The position numbers and the translations under genes are program-made. The notes beneath the pieces were generated by a model that did not search any database, was not told the origin of the DNA, and was given only the letters and a program-made list of their open reading frames with translations. Positions 8,005 to 16,801 of a DNA stretch of 64,000 nucleotides are shown here, in pieces. Numbering within the stretch: position 1 is the first letter of the stretch; each line of letters begins with the position of its first letter. The DNA is from DAOUKH01 sp964291475 (GTDB taxonomy: Bacteria > Chloroflexota > Dehalococcoidia > SHYB01). The stretch is taken from positions 1 to 64,000 of the forward strand of contig OZ220083.1 of NCBI GenBank assembly GCA_964291475.2. The letters run 5' to 3'.

Positions 8005-8955
8005 TCACGCGTCGGGGTGGGTGCTGACGAACCTGGAGGCCCGCTCGGCGTCGACGTCCGGCGCGCGGAGCTCGACGCCCGCCGCCTCCTCCTGAATGAG
8101 GAAGGTCGTGCTGTTGTCGCGCTTGCCCCAGCCTCGGCGCACGCCTTCGTCCTGCACGCTCTGGACCTGCTCGAAGCTGGGCACGGGCACGCCGTATTCC
8201 TTGGCTAGGTCGATTGCGAGGGCGACGTCCTTCCGTGCAAGCTCAAGGGCGAAGTGCACCGTGTCGAAGTCGCCCGCGAAGACCGACCTCGGCAACTGCT
8301 CATGGAGGAGCACCATGCGGCCCAGCGCCCCGCGGCGTACCGCCTCCCAGAGCGCCTCCGTCTCGACGCCGGCCTTCACGCCCAGCGTCATCCCCTCCGC
8401 GATCGACTGGCGCACCGCCATCGCAATCCCGTTGTGAACGAGCTTGCAGACCGTTCCCGAGCCGATGGCTCCCGCGTAGAAGACCTTGTCGCCCATCGCG
8501 TCGAGGATGGGCCGGACGCGCTCGAACACGGCGCGGTCGCCGCCCACCATCACCGCCAGATTGCGGGCGGCCGCTCCCGGGACACCGCCGCTGACCGGCG
8601 CGTCGAGCACGTCAACGCCCAGGGGCCGGAAGCGCGCCTCAAGCTCGCGGATGAGCGTCGGACGGCTCGTGGACAGGTCGATGTAGACCTGCCCGCTGCG
8701 GAACGCGCCCTCGAGGCCGTCGGGCCCCGTTGCCACAAGCTCGACCTCGGCCGGGCCGGGCAATGAGGTCAGGATGACGTCCGACCGCGCCGCCACGTCG
8801 CGCGGCGACTCTGCGAGCGTGGCTCCCCCCGCGACGAGGTCGCCGGCCGTCTCGGGTCGGACGTCGAGGACCACCATCGGATAGCCGGCCCGCTGCACGT
8901 TGGCCGCCATCCGCGACCCCATGTTTCCCAGACCGATGAACCCAACCGTTTCCAT
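8005..8955 (-). CDS. NAD(P)-dependent beta-hydroxyacid dehydrogenase (3-hydroxyisobutyrate dehydrogenase family)
   Basis: The protein has 316 residues. The Rossmann motif GFIGLGNMG is at 5-13, the substrate motif DAPVSGG at 118-124, and the catalytic Lys171 in GTVCKLVHNG. These define the 3-hydroxyisobutyrate/tartronate-semialdehyde reductase family, which oxidises or reduces small beta-hydroxyacids with NAD(P). It is transcribed away from MmgE/PrpD with about 90 bp between starts. The exact substrate cannot be assigned. Confidence 0.9.
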   Translation of the reverse strand: METVGFIGLGNMGSRMAANVQRAGYPMVVLDVRPETAGDLVAGGATLAESPRDVAARSDVILTSLPGPAEVELVATGPDGLEGAFRSGQVYIDLSTSRPTLIRELEARFRPLGVDVLDAPVSGGVPGAAARNLAVMVGGDRAVFERVRPILDAMGDKVFYAGAIGSGTVCKLVHNGIAMAVRQSIAEGMTLGVKAGVETEALWEAVRRGALGRMVLLHEQLPRSVFAGDFDTVHFALELARKDVALAIDLAKEYGVPVPSFEQVQSVQDEGVRRGWGKRDNSTTFLIQEEAAGVELRAPDVDAERASRFVSTHPDA

Positions 8956-9046
8956 GTCAGCCTCCCGGCGGCGCGCCGCCCGACGCGGGTGATGATACCC
9001 TCTCCCGCGGGCCGGCGCGCAAGGCGCGGCCAGGCCGGAGGGTTAG

Positions 9047-10381
9047 ATGGGCGCGACAGCCGAGCTGGCGGCATTCGCCGTGGAGACGCGGTGGGAGGAC
9101 CTCGGCCCCGAAGTCCGGGACCACACGAAGCGGTGCCTGGTCAACGCCGTGGCCGTGGCGGTGCACGCCTCGGCGCGGGCGGAGGCATCGCCCCTGCTCG
9201 ACGTCCTCACGGCGGAGGGCGGAGCGGAGCGGGCCTCGATCTGGGGTACGCACACCCGGACGTCGGTGCCCCAGGCGGCGCTGGCGAACGGCTGGTTCTG
9301 TCACCTCGACGACTACGACGACACCCACTTTCCCACCGTCATCCACCCCAGCGCGCCGACCATCCCCGCCGCCTTCGCCGCCGCCGAGTTCGCGGGCGGG
9401 AGCGGTCGGGACTTCCTGCTCGCAGTTGCCTTGGGGATTGAGATCTGCTGCCGGATCGGGCTCGCGGGCCACCCCGCGCACTACGACGCAGGCTGGCACA
9501 TCACCGGGACGTGCGGGGTCTTCGGGGCCTCCACGGCGGCGGGGCGCGTCCTGGGCCTCGACGCCGCCGCAATGGCACACGCCCTCGGTACCGCGGGCAC
9601 GCAGGCGTCGGGGCTCCGCGAGACCTTCGGCTCGATGGCCAAGGCGATGAACGCGGGTCATCCCGCGCAGGTGGGAGCATTCGCCGCATTGCTCGCCCGG
9701 AACGGCTTCACCGGCCCCGGGACGATGCTCGAAGGACGCCGCGGCTTCGGGGCGGTCATGGCCCCCGCGAGCGACTGGTCACTCGCCCTCGACGGACTGG
9801 GCCGGCGCTGGGAGGTCCTAAACGTCGGACTGAAGCCGTATCCCTGCGGCGTCGTAGCCCATCCGATCATCGACGCGGCGATCGCGCTCCGCGAGACGGG
9901 CGTGCCCCCCCATGGGGTCGAGCGGATCGATGCCCTCGTGCATCCGCTCGTCCTCGAGCTCGTCGACCGGCCCGACCCCAAGGACGGACTGGAGGCGAAG
10001 TTCTCCTACCAGCACGGCGCCGCCGTCGGCTTCGTCGACGGGGCCGCCTTTCCCCTGCAGTACACCGACGCCCGCGTCGCCGACCCCACCGTTTCCGCTC
10101 TGCGCTCGAAGGTCCGCGCCACGGTCTCACCAGACGTGGAACAGGACGCCACCCGCGTCACGCTCACCACGGTAGACGGCAGGACGTTCGTCCAAGAGAT
10201 CGAGCACGCCTCGGGGTCGCCCGATAACCCGCTGTCGGACGAGCAGTTGGACACAAAGTTCGCCGCGCTCACCGGCGACGTGCTCGGGGAGACGCGTTCG
10301 CGCCGCCTGCTCGATGTGCTGCGGAACATCGACGAGGCCGGCGGCATAGAGGAGGCGGCCGCGCTCCTGCGCCCGGAGTAG
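9047..10381 (+). CDS. MmgE/PrpD family protein
   Basis: The protein has 444 residues, a normal length. It has the family pattern: an all-helical N-terminus, HLDDYDDTHFPTVIHPSAPTIPAA, AGTQASGLRETFGSMAKAMNAGHPAQ, and LKPYPCGVVAHPIIDA. Relatives include 2-methylcitrate dehydratase (PrpD) and cis-aconitate decarboxylase. Most environmental members act on unidentified hydroxy- or carboxylic acids. No methylcitrate-cycle partners are next to it, so PrpD function is not assigned. Confidence 0.9.
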   Translation: MGATAELAAFAVETRWEDLGPEVRDHTKRCLVNAVAVAVHASARAEASPLLDVLTAEGGAERASIWGTHTRTSVPQAALANGWFCHLDDYDDTHFPTVIHPSAPTIPAAFAAAEFAGGSGRDFLLAVALGIEICCRIGLAGHPAHYDAGWHITGTCGVFGASTAAGRVLGLDAAAMAHALGTAGTQASGLRETFGSMAKAMNAGHPAQVGAFAALLARNGFTGPGTMLEGRRGFGAVMAPASDWSLALDGLGRRWEVLNVGLKPYPCGVVAHPIIDAAIALRETGVPPHGVERIDALVHPLVLELVDRPDPKDGLEAKFSYQHGAAVGFVDGAAFPLQYTDARVADPTVSALRSKVRATVSPDVEQDATRVTLTTVDGRTFVQEIEHASGSPDNPLSDEQLDTKFAALTGDVLGETRSRRLLDVLRNIDEAGGIEEAAALLRPE

Positions 10382-10406
10382 CGCCGCCTCGACGTGTTGG
10401 CGCCCG

Positions 10407-10868
10407 TTACTCGTGGACGAAGGGGAAGTCGATACTAAGCTCGACGAGGAGCGTGACGACGGCGCCGGCGATGAGGACGCCCGCGAAGATCGCCGCCAGG
10501 GATCGCCGCCGGTCGAGACCAAACCCCCACGCCGCGAGCGACCCCGTCCAGGCCCCGGTCACGGGGAGCGGTACCGCGACGAAGGGGATGAGGGCAAGCA
10601 CGCCCCAACGCGCGAAGGCCCTGCCCTGCCGCTCACGGATCCGGTCCATGCGCCAGGTGAGGAATCGTCCGGCGGGATTGCGGAACGATGTCAGCCAGCG
10701 GTTGATGGGGTCGAGGGCCCACAGCAGCACGAGTGGCGGGACCATGTTACCGGCCACGGCGAGCAGGTAGGCCTCCCACCAAGCGAGGTCGTGCGTGACG
10801 ATGCCGACCGGGATGGCGGCCCGAAGCTCGCCGACCGGCGTCATGGCGAGGAAGAGGGTGGTGAGCAT
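10407..10868 (-). CDS. Small multidrug-export-type membrane protein (COG2426)
   Basis: The protein has 153 residues. The start LFLAMTPVGELRAAIPVGI is the signature of the small multidrug export family. Hydrophobic segments lie at about 1-20, 30-50, 85-110 and 118-142, so it is integral to the membrane. The family name is historical; transport has been shown for few members. It converges with MmgE/PrpD. Confidence 0.85.
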   Translation of the reverse strand: MLTTLFLAMTPVGELRAAIPVGIVTHDLAWWEAYLLAVAGNMVPPLVLLWALDPINRWLTSFRNPAGRFLTWRMDRIRERQGRAFARWGVLALIPFVAVPLPVTGAWTGSLAAWGFGLDRRRSLAAIFAGVLIAGAVVTLLVELSIDFPFVHE

Positions 10869-11045
10869 CGTTGGTTGGGCCGCCGCCGTTCGCCGGGAAT
10901 ATCGTTATGACGACGAGAAAGGTACGTCTTAGCCGTTTTGTTTTGCTAGGAAGGATTGGTTTTCCGAACGTGCCGATGCGGGAGAATTACCGTCTGAAGA
11001 GCGCCTGAAGCGGACAAGCGGAATGAACTGATTTTGAACAAAGTC

Positions 11046-11075
11046 TTGACGCTGGGTCAAAATACGTGCTACCTT
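11046..11075 (+). promoter_or_regulatory. Sigma-70-type promoter for the small HTH gene
   Basis: TTGACG at 11046-11051 and TACCTT at 11070-11075 are separated by 18 bp. They lie in a locally AT-richer 230-bp intergenic stretch, directly before a strong ribosome site (AGGAGG 11091-11096). The -10 box is imperfect. Confidence 0.5.
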
Positions 11076-11102
11076 ATTAATGTTTCAGACAGGAGGTAAC
11101 AC

Positions 11103-11330
11103 ATGGTTAGGCGCACGAAATTGATGCGACGGGTTGAGGAACAGTATAACAAGCCGCTCGAGAAGCTCCTTCCCGAGATGTACAACGAGAAAGGGTTGCC
11201 CGCCATGGCAGCCGAGCTCGGCATCAGCAAGGGCACACTCTGGTACTGGCTCCTGAAGTTTGGTATTAATGTTCGCCGCGTGGCCCTCGCCCCGGGCGAA
11301 GAGCTTCAGGTCCAGCAGGTGAAGCGCTAA
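11103..11330 (+). CDS. Small helix-turn-helix protein
   Basis: The protein has 75 residues with ATG 6 nt after AGGAGG. The segment LPAMAAELGISKGTLWYWLLKFGI has the helix-turn-helix pattern of resolvase/transposase-type DNA-binding domains. The rest is basic (MVRRTKLMRRVEEQY). It has its own promoter and a strong intrinsic terminator, so it is monocistronic. A DNA-binding regulator is likely; target unknown. Confidence 0.8.
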   Translation: MVRRTKLMRRVEEQYNKPLEKLLPEMYNEKGLPAMAAELGISKGTLWYWLLKFGINVRRVALAPGEELQVQQVKR

Positions 11331-11353
11331 CCCGTCCAGCACATCCGCTTCAG

Positions 11354-11381
11354 AAGGCCCGCCGCGAGCGGGCCTTTCTCT
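11354..11381 (+). terminator. Intrinsic terminator after the HTH gene
   Basis: Perfect 9-bp stem AAGGCCCGC / GCGGGCCTT (11354-11362 with 11368-11376), a CGCGA loop, then TCTCTTT. Confidence 0.85.
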
Positions 11382-11424
11382 TTAACCCACTCCCATGTCC
11401 TCCCCCTACAGGTCTGAAGGCACG

Positions 11425-11889
11425 ATGAACGAAGAGCGGTTCCCCCACCGGCGCCGCTTCACCCTCGTCGAGGCCGCCGTCGTCCTCGGCCTCGTAGTCC
11501 TGCTCATCGTCGTCGTGCTCCCCGTGCTACTGGACGAGACCGAGAACACCCAACAGGTTGAAGACCTCGCCAACGTACAGGAGGCGGTGCGCCGCTACCA
11601 TGCCGACACCGGCGCCTACCCCACCTTCGCGGCCGTGGCCCGAGCCGGACAAAACCTCGTGAATCCCTGGGTGGCCGGCGAGGTCCCCAGCCTCGGGTCG
11701 GTCCCGGCCGAGGCCGGCCTCGACTTCGACGCCGTCGCCCTCCGCGGCGGGGTTGCCGTACGCTTCGTCCCCAACTATCTCAGAGAGAAGCCGCGCCACG
11801 CCGGCGAGCAGGCGCTCGACGGCGCCCCGCGTTGGCGGATCGACGCCCAGGGCAGCGTCGTGATCCGCCTCGATGGACGCTCATACTAA
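11425..11889 (+). CDS. Type IV pilin/pseudopilin-like protein
   Basis: The protein has 154 residues from ATG at 11425. The basic leader MNEERFPHRRR is followed by FTLVEAAVVLGLVVLLIVVV, the class III prepilin pattern with Glu at +5 (Glu16). The residue at -1 is Arg11, not the Gly normally needed by prepilin peptidase. The periplasmic part (LANVQEAVRRYHADTGAYPTFAAVA) is the usual pseudopilin alpha-helix and loop. No other pilus genes are nearby. Either the signal is processed differently or this is a membrane-anchored relative. Confidence 0.75.
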   Translation: MNEERFPHRRRFTLVEAAVVLGLVVLLIVVVLPVLLDETENTQQVEDLANVQEAVRRYHADTGAYPTFAAVARAGQNLVNPWVAGEVPSLGSVPAEAGLDFDAVALRGGVAVRFVPNYLREKPRHAGEQALDGAPRWRIDAQGSVVIRLDGRSY

Positions 11890-11992
11890 GCTAACCAAAA
11901 CCGCGCAGATTCGCCCATTTCCGTCTCGTCCCGCCGCGCTCGCCCGTCCGTCGGGTACAATATGTCTACAAGCCGCGACGAGGAGGGCCGAC

Positions 11993-12430
<438 letters not shown>

Positions 12431-12454
12431 CGCCGCGGGTTTCTACAGAGACGG

Positions 12455-12486
12455 GAAGGGGCGCCTGCGGGCGTCCCTTCTCTTGT
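12455..12486 (+). terminator. Intrinsic terminator after the FTR gene
   Basis: An 11-bp stem (GAAGGGGCGCC with GGCGTCCCTTC, one G-T pair), loop TGCG, then TCTTG. It lies between convergent genes and may act in both directions. Its position after TAA 12430, not after the UGA, supports a gene ending at 12430. Confidence 0.75.
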
Positions 12487-12504
12487 CCGCAAACAGGCGG
12501 CGGG

Positions 12505-12879
12505 CTACTCCATGAGCATGATCAGCGCGCCGTGCGTGCTCTTGGGGTGGATGAACGTCTGACCCGGCGGCCCGCCGAGGATGCGCGCGCCCTGCTCCTT
12601 CAGCTTCTCGACCGTGCCCGGCAGATCGTCGACCTGGACGGCAATCAGGTACAGCCCCTCCCCCTTTTCGGCGAGGAACTTCGCGACGGGCCCGTCGGGG
12701 TTGGTCGGCTGCGCGAGCTCGATGTACGCGTTCCCAAGCTCGATGTTGATCGCCTTCAACCCAAGGTGCGACAAGTCCTGCACCTCGGAGGCCTCGAGCC
12801 CATACACGTCGGTGTAGAGGGAGGCGGCCTCCTCCACGTCCTCGACGGCGACGACGAGGTGGTCGATGCGTTTGAACAT
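12505..12879 (-). CDS. VOC-family protein, methylmalonyl-CoA epimerase-like
   Basis: The protein has 124 residues. IDHLVVAVEDVEEAASLYTD, IELAQPTNPDGPVAKFLAEKGEGLYLIAVQV and FIHPKSTHGALIML follow the pattern of methylmalonyl-CoA epimerases, but the family includes other glyoxalase-fold enzymes. In methylmalonyl-CoA epimerase GLHHIA carries a metal His; here it is GLYLIA, so that ligand is missing and the activity may differ. Last gene of the leftward operon with a thiolase and an HMG-CoA-synthase-like gene (8 bp gap). Confidence 0.78.
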   Translation of the reverse strand: MFKRIDHLVVAVEDVEEAASLYTDVYGLEASEVQDLSHLGLKAINIELGNAYIELAQPTNPDGPVAKFLAEKGEGLYLIAVQVDDLPGTVEKLKEQGARILGGPPGQTFIHPKSTHGALIMLME

Positions 12880-12887
12880 GGCGCGGG

Positions 12888-14075
12888 CTAGCTGCCGACG
12901 CCCGCCGGGGCGCTGTTCCCGAGCACCGTGACGCAGGAGACCTGCGGCGGCCCGCCGAGCGTGTGGCAGAGCCCCATCTCGGCGTCCTTGACCTGTCGCG
13001 GCCCTGCATTGCCTTGGAGCTGCTTGTAGATCTCATAGGCGGTGCGCAGACCGCTGGCCCCGACAGGATGCCCGAACGACTTCAGGCCGCCGTCGGTGTT
13101 CACCGGCAACTCGCCTTCGAGAGTGAAGGTGCCGTTGCGCACCTCTTCGGGGGCCATGCCCGGCGTGGTGAATCCGAGATCTTCGTAGATCACCATCTCG
13201 GTGATGGTGAAGCAGTCGTGGACGACGGCGAGGTCGATCTCCTTGCGCGGGTCGCGGATGCCGGCCTGCTCGTAGGCCTGGCGGGCCGCCGAGCGGTTCG
13301 CCTCGAAGCCCAGGTAGTCGAACCCGGGACGCGTCATCGGAAGCATCGAGTCCACGGAGAAGCCGATGCCCTTGATGTAGATCGGGTCCTGTCGGAACTT
13401 CCGGGCCAGGTCGGCGCGGCAGATGATGGCTGCGGCGGCGCCGTCGGTCGTGGGGCAGCAATCGAAGAGACCGAGCGGCCACGCGATAATCGGCGCCTTC
13501 AGCACCTGATCGACCGTGATCTGCTTCTGGAAGTGGGCCTTCGGCGACATCGAGCCATTGTGGTGGTTCTTCACCGAAATCCTGGCGAGAAGCTCCTTCC
13601 CCTCGTCGTCGGGAATGCCGTAGTGGTTGAAGTACCGGTTGGCGATGAACGAGAAGTAGGAGGGCGCGGTGGCGCGCGACTGGGTAACGGAGTTGGTGCC
13701 GCGGCCCACGCCGAGGCCGCCGAAGCCGGTGTCCTTCAGCTTCTCGAACCCCACGGCGATCGCGATGTCGTACATGCCGGAGGCGACACCGAACGCCGCG
13801 TTGCGCAGCGACTCGTGTCCCGTCGAGCACCAGTTCTCCACGCGCGTTACGGGAATATTCTTCAGCTTGAGCGTGTCGGCGATGATGCCGCCGGCTTCAC
13901 CGGAGTAGAGGGTGCCGACCCAAGCCGCCTCGATGTCGCTGGGGTCGATCCCCGCGTCCTCGTAGGCCTCGTAGGCGGCCTCGATGATCATGTCCTCGGG
14001 GCTCGCGTCCCAGCGCTCGCCGAACTTGCTGCATCCCATCCCAACGATGGCGACCTTGTCTTTGATCGTGCCCAC
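12888..14075 (-). CDS. Thiolase family acetyl-CoA acyltransferase
   Basis: The protein has 395 residues. The nucleophile region reads ENWCSTGHESLRNAAFGVASG, with the Cys retained, and the C-terminal motifs FGHPVGASGLR and GLCHTLGGPPQVSCVTVL hold the catalytic His and the second Cys. This makes it a likely active thiolase, unlike the thiolase-like gene at 6.2 kb. It degrades or builds beta-ketoacyl-CoA. It sits between the HMG-CoA-synthase-like/OB fusion and the epimerase-like gene, so the three probably handle one acyl-CoA intermediate. Confidence 0.88.
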   Translation of the reverse strand: MGTIKDKVAIVGMGCSKFGERWDASPEDMIIEAAYEAYEDAGIDPSDIEAAWVGTLYSGEAGGIIADTLKLKNIPVTRVENWCSTGHESLRNAAFGVASGMYDIAIAVGFEKLKDTGFGGLGVGRGTNSVTQSRATAPSYFSFIANRYFNHYGIPDDEGKELLARISVKNHHNGSMSPKAHFQKQITVDQVLKAPIIAWPLGLFDCCPTTDGAAAAIICRADLARKFRQDPIYIKGIGFSVDSMLPMTRPGFDYLGFEANRSAARQAYEQAGIRDPRKEIDLAVVHDCFTITEMVIYEDLGFTTPGMAPEEVRNGTFTLEGELPVNTDGGLKSFGHPVGASGLRTAYEIYKQLQGNAGPRQVKDAEMGLCHTLGGPPQVSCVTVLGNSAPAGVGS

Positions 14076-14109
14076 TGGGGAACCCCTTTCTCTCTTGGCG
14101 GTCTGGGTC

Positions 14110-15540
14110 CTATCCGCCCGCTTGGCCGTTGGAGACCGGCTTCACCTTCCAGTAATAGTTATGGAAGTTCGCCGCCTCGTTCATCTTTCGGAACGTGAAC
14201 TCGATAGGCATGCCGATCTTCGGTTCGTCGGCGCCGGCATCGGTCAGGATGCTGAAGATCCGCGCTTGCCCTACCGACGACTCGGCGATGCAGTTGAGTA
14301 CCGGAGGCTCGGGGCCGCCGGCCAGATGATCTTTGGTGAAGGCGAAGAGCGTCGCCGGCTTGTCGTAGAGCCGGACTTCCGTGTAGTCGTCCTTCGCCCG
14401 GCAGGTGTAGCAGATGCGCTGGATCGGATGTGTCACCGTGGGGCACTGGTTGCATTTGCTGCCGTGCAGCCGGATATGCTCGTTCGCCAGCCTCCACGAC
14501 TTGCTCGCCGCGCCCATCGACTCGGGGCGCGTCGGAGGCTCGGGGTCCACGGTTAGCGCGCCACGGTAGGCGAGGAAGCGGTCGTAGGAGGTCAGGTCGC
14601 GGCGGTCGGCGAGATGGCCCGCGACCCCCTTGCTCACCTTTGGCTGCTCCTTTACGTCAAGCAGATAGGCGTCCGCCCCATCGCCATAACTGGCGGCGAG
14701 GACCTTCTGGCCGGCTTCGGCCTTTTCAAGCACCGCGGCGAGCATGAGGAGCATATGGGCCGCGCCGGCGTTCCCGACGATGTCGATGAGGTGGCCCGCC
14801 ACCTGCGTCTTGGGGTCGAAGCCGAGCCGGCGGATCAACGCGGTGTGGTTGCGGATGTCGGGACCGTAAATCGCGGCGGTGGAAACGTCTTCCTTCGCGA
14901 GTCCGTTCTTGGCCAGAAGCTCTTCGACCGCGGCCTTGGTGATCGGTTCGTAGCCCTGGGTGATCACGAAGCGGTCTTCCCACGAGCGGACGAAGTCGTC
15001 CGAGTCGCGCCGCCAGATGTCGGCGATCTCGTGGGTACTGGTGACTGAGTCGGAGATCTCGACGGCGCCGTTTCCCGTCACCACGACGGCGGCGGCCGCG
15101 TCGCCGAAGGTCGCCTCGAAGGGAGACTTGGGATAGCCGCGCCTGGTGTCGGAGGCGACGACAAGCACCGAGCCGGCCGAACCTCCGTTGACGGCGTCGA
15201 TGGCGGCGCGAAGAGCCATCGCGCCGGCGCGAAGCGACCCGCCGAAGTCGGCGGTGCGGACCGTTGGCCCGAGGTCGGCTGCGGCGGCGATAAGCGCGGC
15301 GGACGACTTCTCTCGATAGGGAGCCGTCGTGGAGGCGAAGTAGACCGCGTCGATGCCGTCGCGCCCGTGAGCGTTCAGCACGTCGATGGCGGCGTTGACG
15401 GCCAGGGTCAGCGTATCTTCGTCGTAGCTGGCGACGGCGCGCTCGCCGGGGCCGCCTCCCGAACCCCACGCCTGAGCGAAAAGCGACCGCGCGATACGGT
15501 ATTTCGGAACGTAGGCGCCGACAGCGCTGATACCGGGCAT
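14110..15540 (-). CDS. HMG-CoA synthase-like (thiolase fold) protein fused to DUF35 Zn-ribbon/OB domain
   Basis: The protein has 476 residues. Residues 1-330 resemble HMG-CoA synthase/FabH (PGISAVGAYVPKYRI, VYFASTTAPYREKSSAALIA, FGDAAAAVVV). Residues about 345-476 are a zinc ribbon (Cys363, Cys366, Cys377, Cys380) plus an OB-fold. The segment where HMG-CoA synthases carry the nucleophile (ACxGG) reads RTADFGGSLRAG, so Cys is missing. The fused DUF35 domain normally binds acyl-CoA and links partner enzymes. Followed by a thiolase gene 34 bp downstream. Likely role: a scaffold or channel partner for the thiolase, as in archaeal thiolase/DUF35/HMGCS complexes (inference). Confidence 0.82.
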   Translation of the reverse strand: MPGISAVGAYVPKYRIARSLFAQAWGSGGGPGERAVASYDEDTLTLAVNAAIDVLNAHGRDGIDAVYFASTTAPYREKSSAALIAAAADLGPTVRTADFGGSLRAGAMALRAAIDAVNGGSAGSVLVVASDTRRGYPKSPFEATFGDAAAAVVVTGNGAVEISDSVTSTHEIADIWRRDSDDFVRSWEDRFVITQGYEPITKAAVEELLAKNGLAKEDVSTAAIYGPDIRNHTALIRRLGFDPKTQVAGHLIDIVGNAGAAHMLLMLAAVLEKAEAGQKVLAASYGDGADAYLLDVKEQPKVSKGVAGHLADRRDLTSYDRFLAYRGALTVDPEPPTRPESMGAASKSWRLANEHIRLHGSKCNQCPTVTHPIQRICYTCRAKDDYTEVRLYDKPATLFAFTKDHLAGGPEPPVLNCIAESSVGQARIFSILTDAGADEPKIGMPIEFTFRKMNEAANFHNYYWKVKPVSNGQAGG

Positions 15541-15716
15541 GAAGTCTCCTCTAAAACCGGGTCATAGGGGGATCCGGGCCTTCAAAACGCGGCGCTAAGT
15601 ATACACAAGCCCTTCTGAAGACGCCACCTGACGGCCTTTGACGCGCGGCCCTCCGGCGGCTACGCTCGGCTCGACCGGCGCGGCGCACCGCCGGGCGAAT
15701 GCAGGGAGGGCAGCTC

Positions 15717-16022
15717 ATGAATCGCAATACCGGAGACCAAGTCGGCGACGTGGTGATTTGGGAGAACGACCAATTCCGCGTGTGGGACCAGACCATCGCC
15801 CCCGGCGAGACCGTCGGCCCCCACGTACACGACCTCGACTACTTCATCGTCACACTGGAAGCCACCCCGGTCAGGTCGGACGAAATCGGCGAGGCGCGGA
15901 GCGAGTTCGAGGTCATCACGCCCGAGCTCATCTGGGTCAAGAGCAACGGCGAGGAACACACCGCCACGAATCTCGACCCCGACAAGCGGTGGCGCAACCT
16001 GATCATCGAGGTAAAGACGTAG
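15717..16022 (+). CDS. Cupin-like protein
   Basis: The protein has 101 residues from ATG at 15717, preceded by AGGGAGGG. VWDQTIAPGETVGPHVHDLDYFIVTLEA is a cupin first motif with His residues and Asp. SNGEEHTATNL supplies the second His motif. A small single-domain beta-barrel, possibly metal binding. Divergent from the acyl-CoA operon. No specific role can be assigned. Confidence 0.75.
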   Translation: MNRNTGDQVGDVVIWENDQFRVWDQTIAPGETVGPHVHDLDYFIVTLEATPVRSDEIGEARSEFEVITPELIWVKSNGEEHTATNLDPDKRWRNLIIEVKT

Positions 16023-16029
16023 GCCGGCT

Positions 16030-16779
16030 TCAGGGCAGCCGCGACACGCCGCCGTCGACGGCGAGCACCGCGCCGTTAACGTAGGCGGCGCCGTCGGAGG
16101 AGAAGAAGGCCACGGCGTTCGCGATGTCCTGCGGCGTCGCCAGGCGCCGCATCGGGTTGCGGGCGATCGTCTGCTCCGCCTGCTCCGGGAAGCGTTTGAA
16201 GAACGTCTCCCAGGCAGGCGTGTCCGCCGGGCCGGGGCAGACGCAGTTCACCGTGATGCCCAGCGGCCCCAGCTCGCATGCCAACGCCTTCGTCAGCCCG
16301 ACGAGGCCCGTCTTCGACGCGGTGTACAGGGTGCGATTGGTGCCGCCCATCACACCCGCGATCGAGGCGACGTTCACGATGCGACCCCAGCCCGCCCGTT
16401 CCATGTGCGGCGCAGCGGCCTGCGCCATCCACAGTTGTCCCGTGAGGTTCACCCCGAAGTGGCGTTCGACCCGCTTCTCGGTTAGACCGGTCAGCGGGCC
16501 GGCGCCGCCGATACCCGCGGCGTTGACCAAGATATCGACGCTCCCCGCCCGTTCCGCGACAGACGCAATCGCGCCTTGGGCAGCCTCCCGGTCCGCGATG
16601 TCGCAGCCCAACGCAAACGCGCCGGAGCCAGCCAGCGCCGCCGCCGTCTCCTCGGCCTTGTCCCCATCGACGTCCAGCGCCGCGACCGTCGCGCCGCGGC
16701 GGGCAAGGTCTTCGGCGATGGCCCGGCCTATCCCCTGACCGGCTCCGGTGACGATGGCGACTCTGTCGGCGAAAGACAT
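16030..16779 (-). CDS. SDR-family NAD(P)-dependent oxidoreductase
   Basis: The protein has 249 residues from MSFADRVAIVTGAGQGIGRA (ATG 16779); the frame is open to 16836. The cofactor motif TGAGQGIG, NAAG (VDILVNAAGIGG) and the catalytic YTASK are all intact, with a C-terminal family ending YVNGAVLAVDGG. It reduces or oxidises a carbonyl/alcohol substrate with NAD(P). 22 bp downstream of amrB on the same strand, so probably co-transcribed. Confidence 0.9.
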   Translation of the reverse strand: MSFADRVAIVTGAGQGIGRAIAEDLARRGATVAALDVDGDKAEETAAALAGSGAFALGCDIADREAAQGAIASVAERAGSVDILVNAAGIGGAGPLTGLTEKRVERHFGVNLTGQLWMAQAAAPHMERAGWGRIVNVASIAGVMGGTNRTLYTASKTGLVGLTKALACELGPLGITVNCVCPGPADTPAWETFFKRFPEQAEQTIARNPMRRLATPQDIANAVAFFSSDGAAYVNGAVLAVDGGVSRLP

Positions 16780-16801
16780 GATGGAGACGTGGTCGGCGGC
16801 G

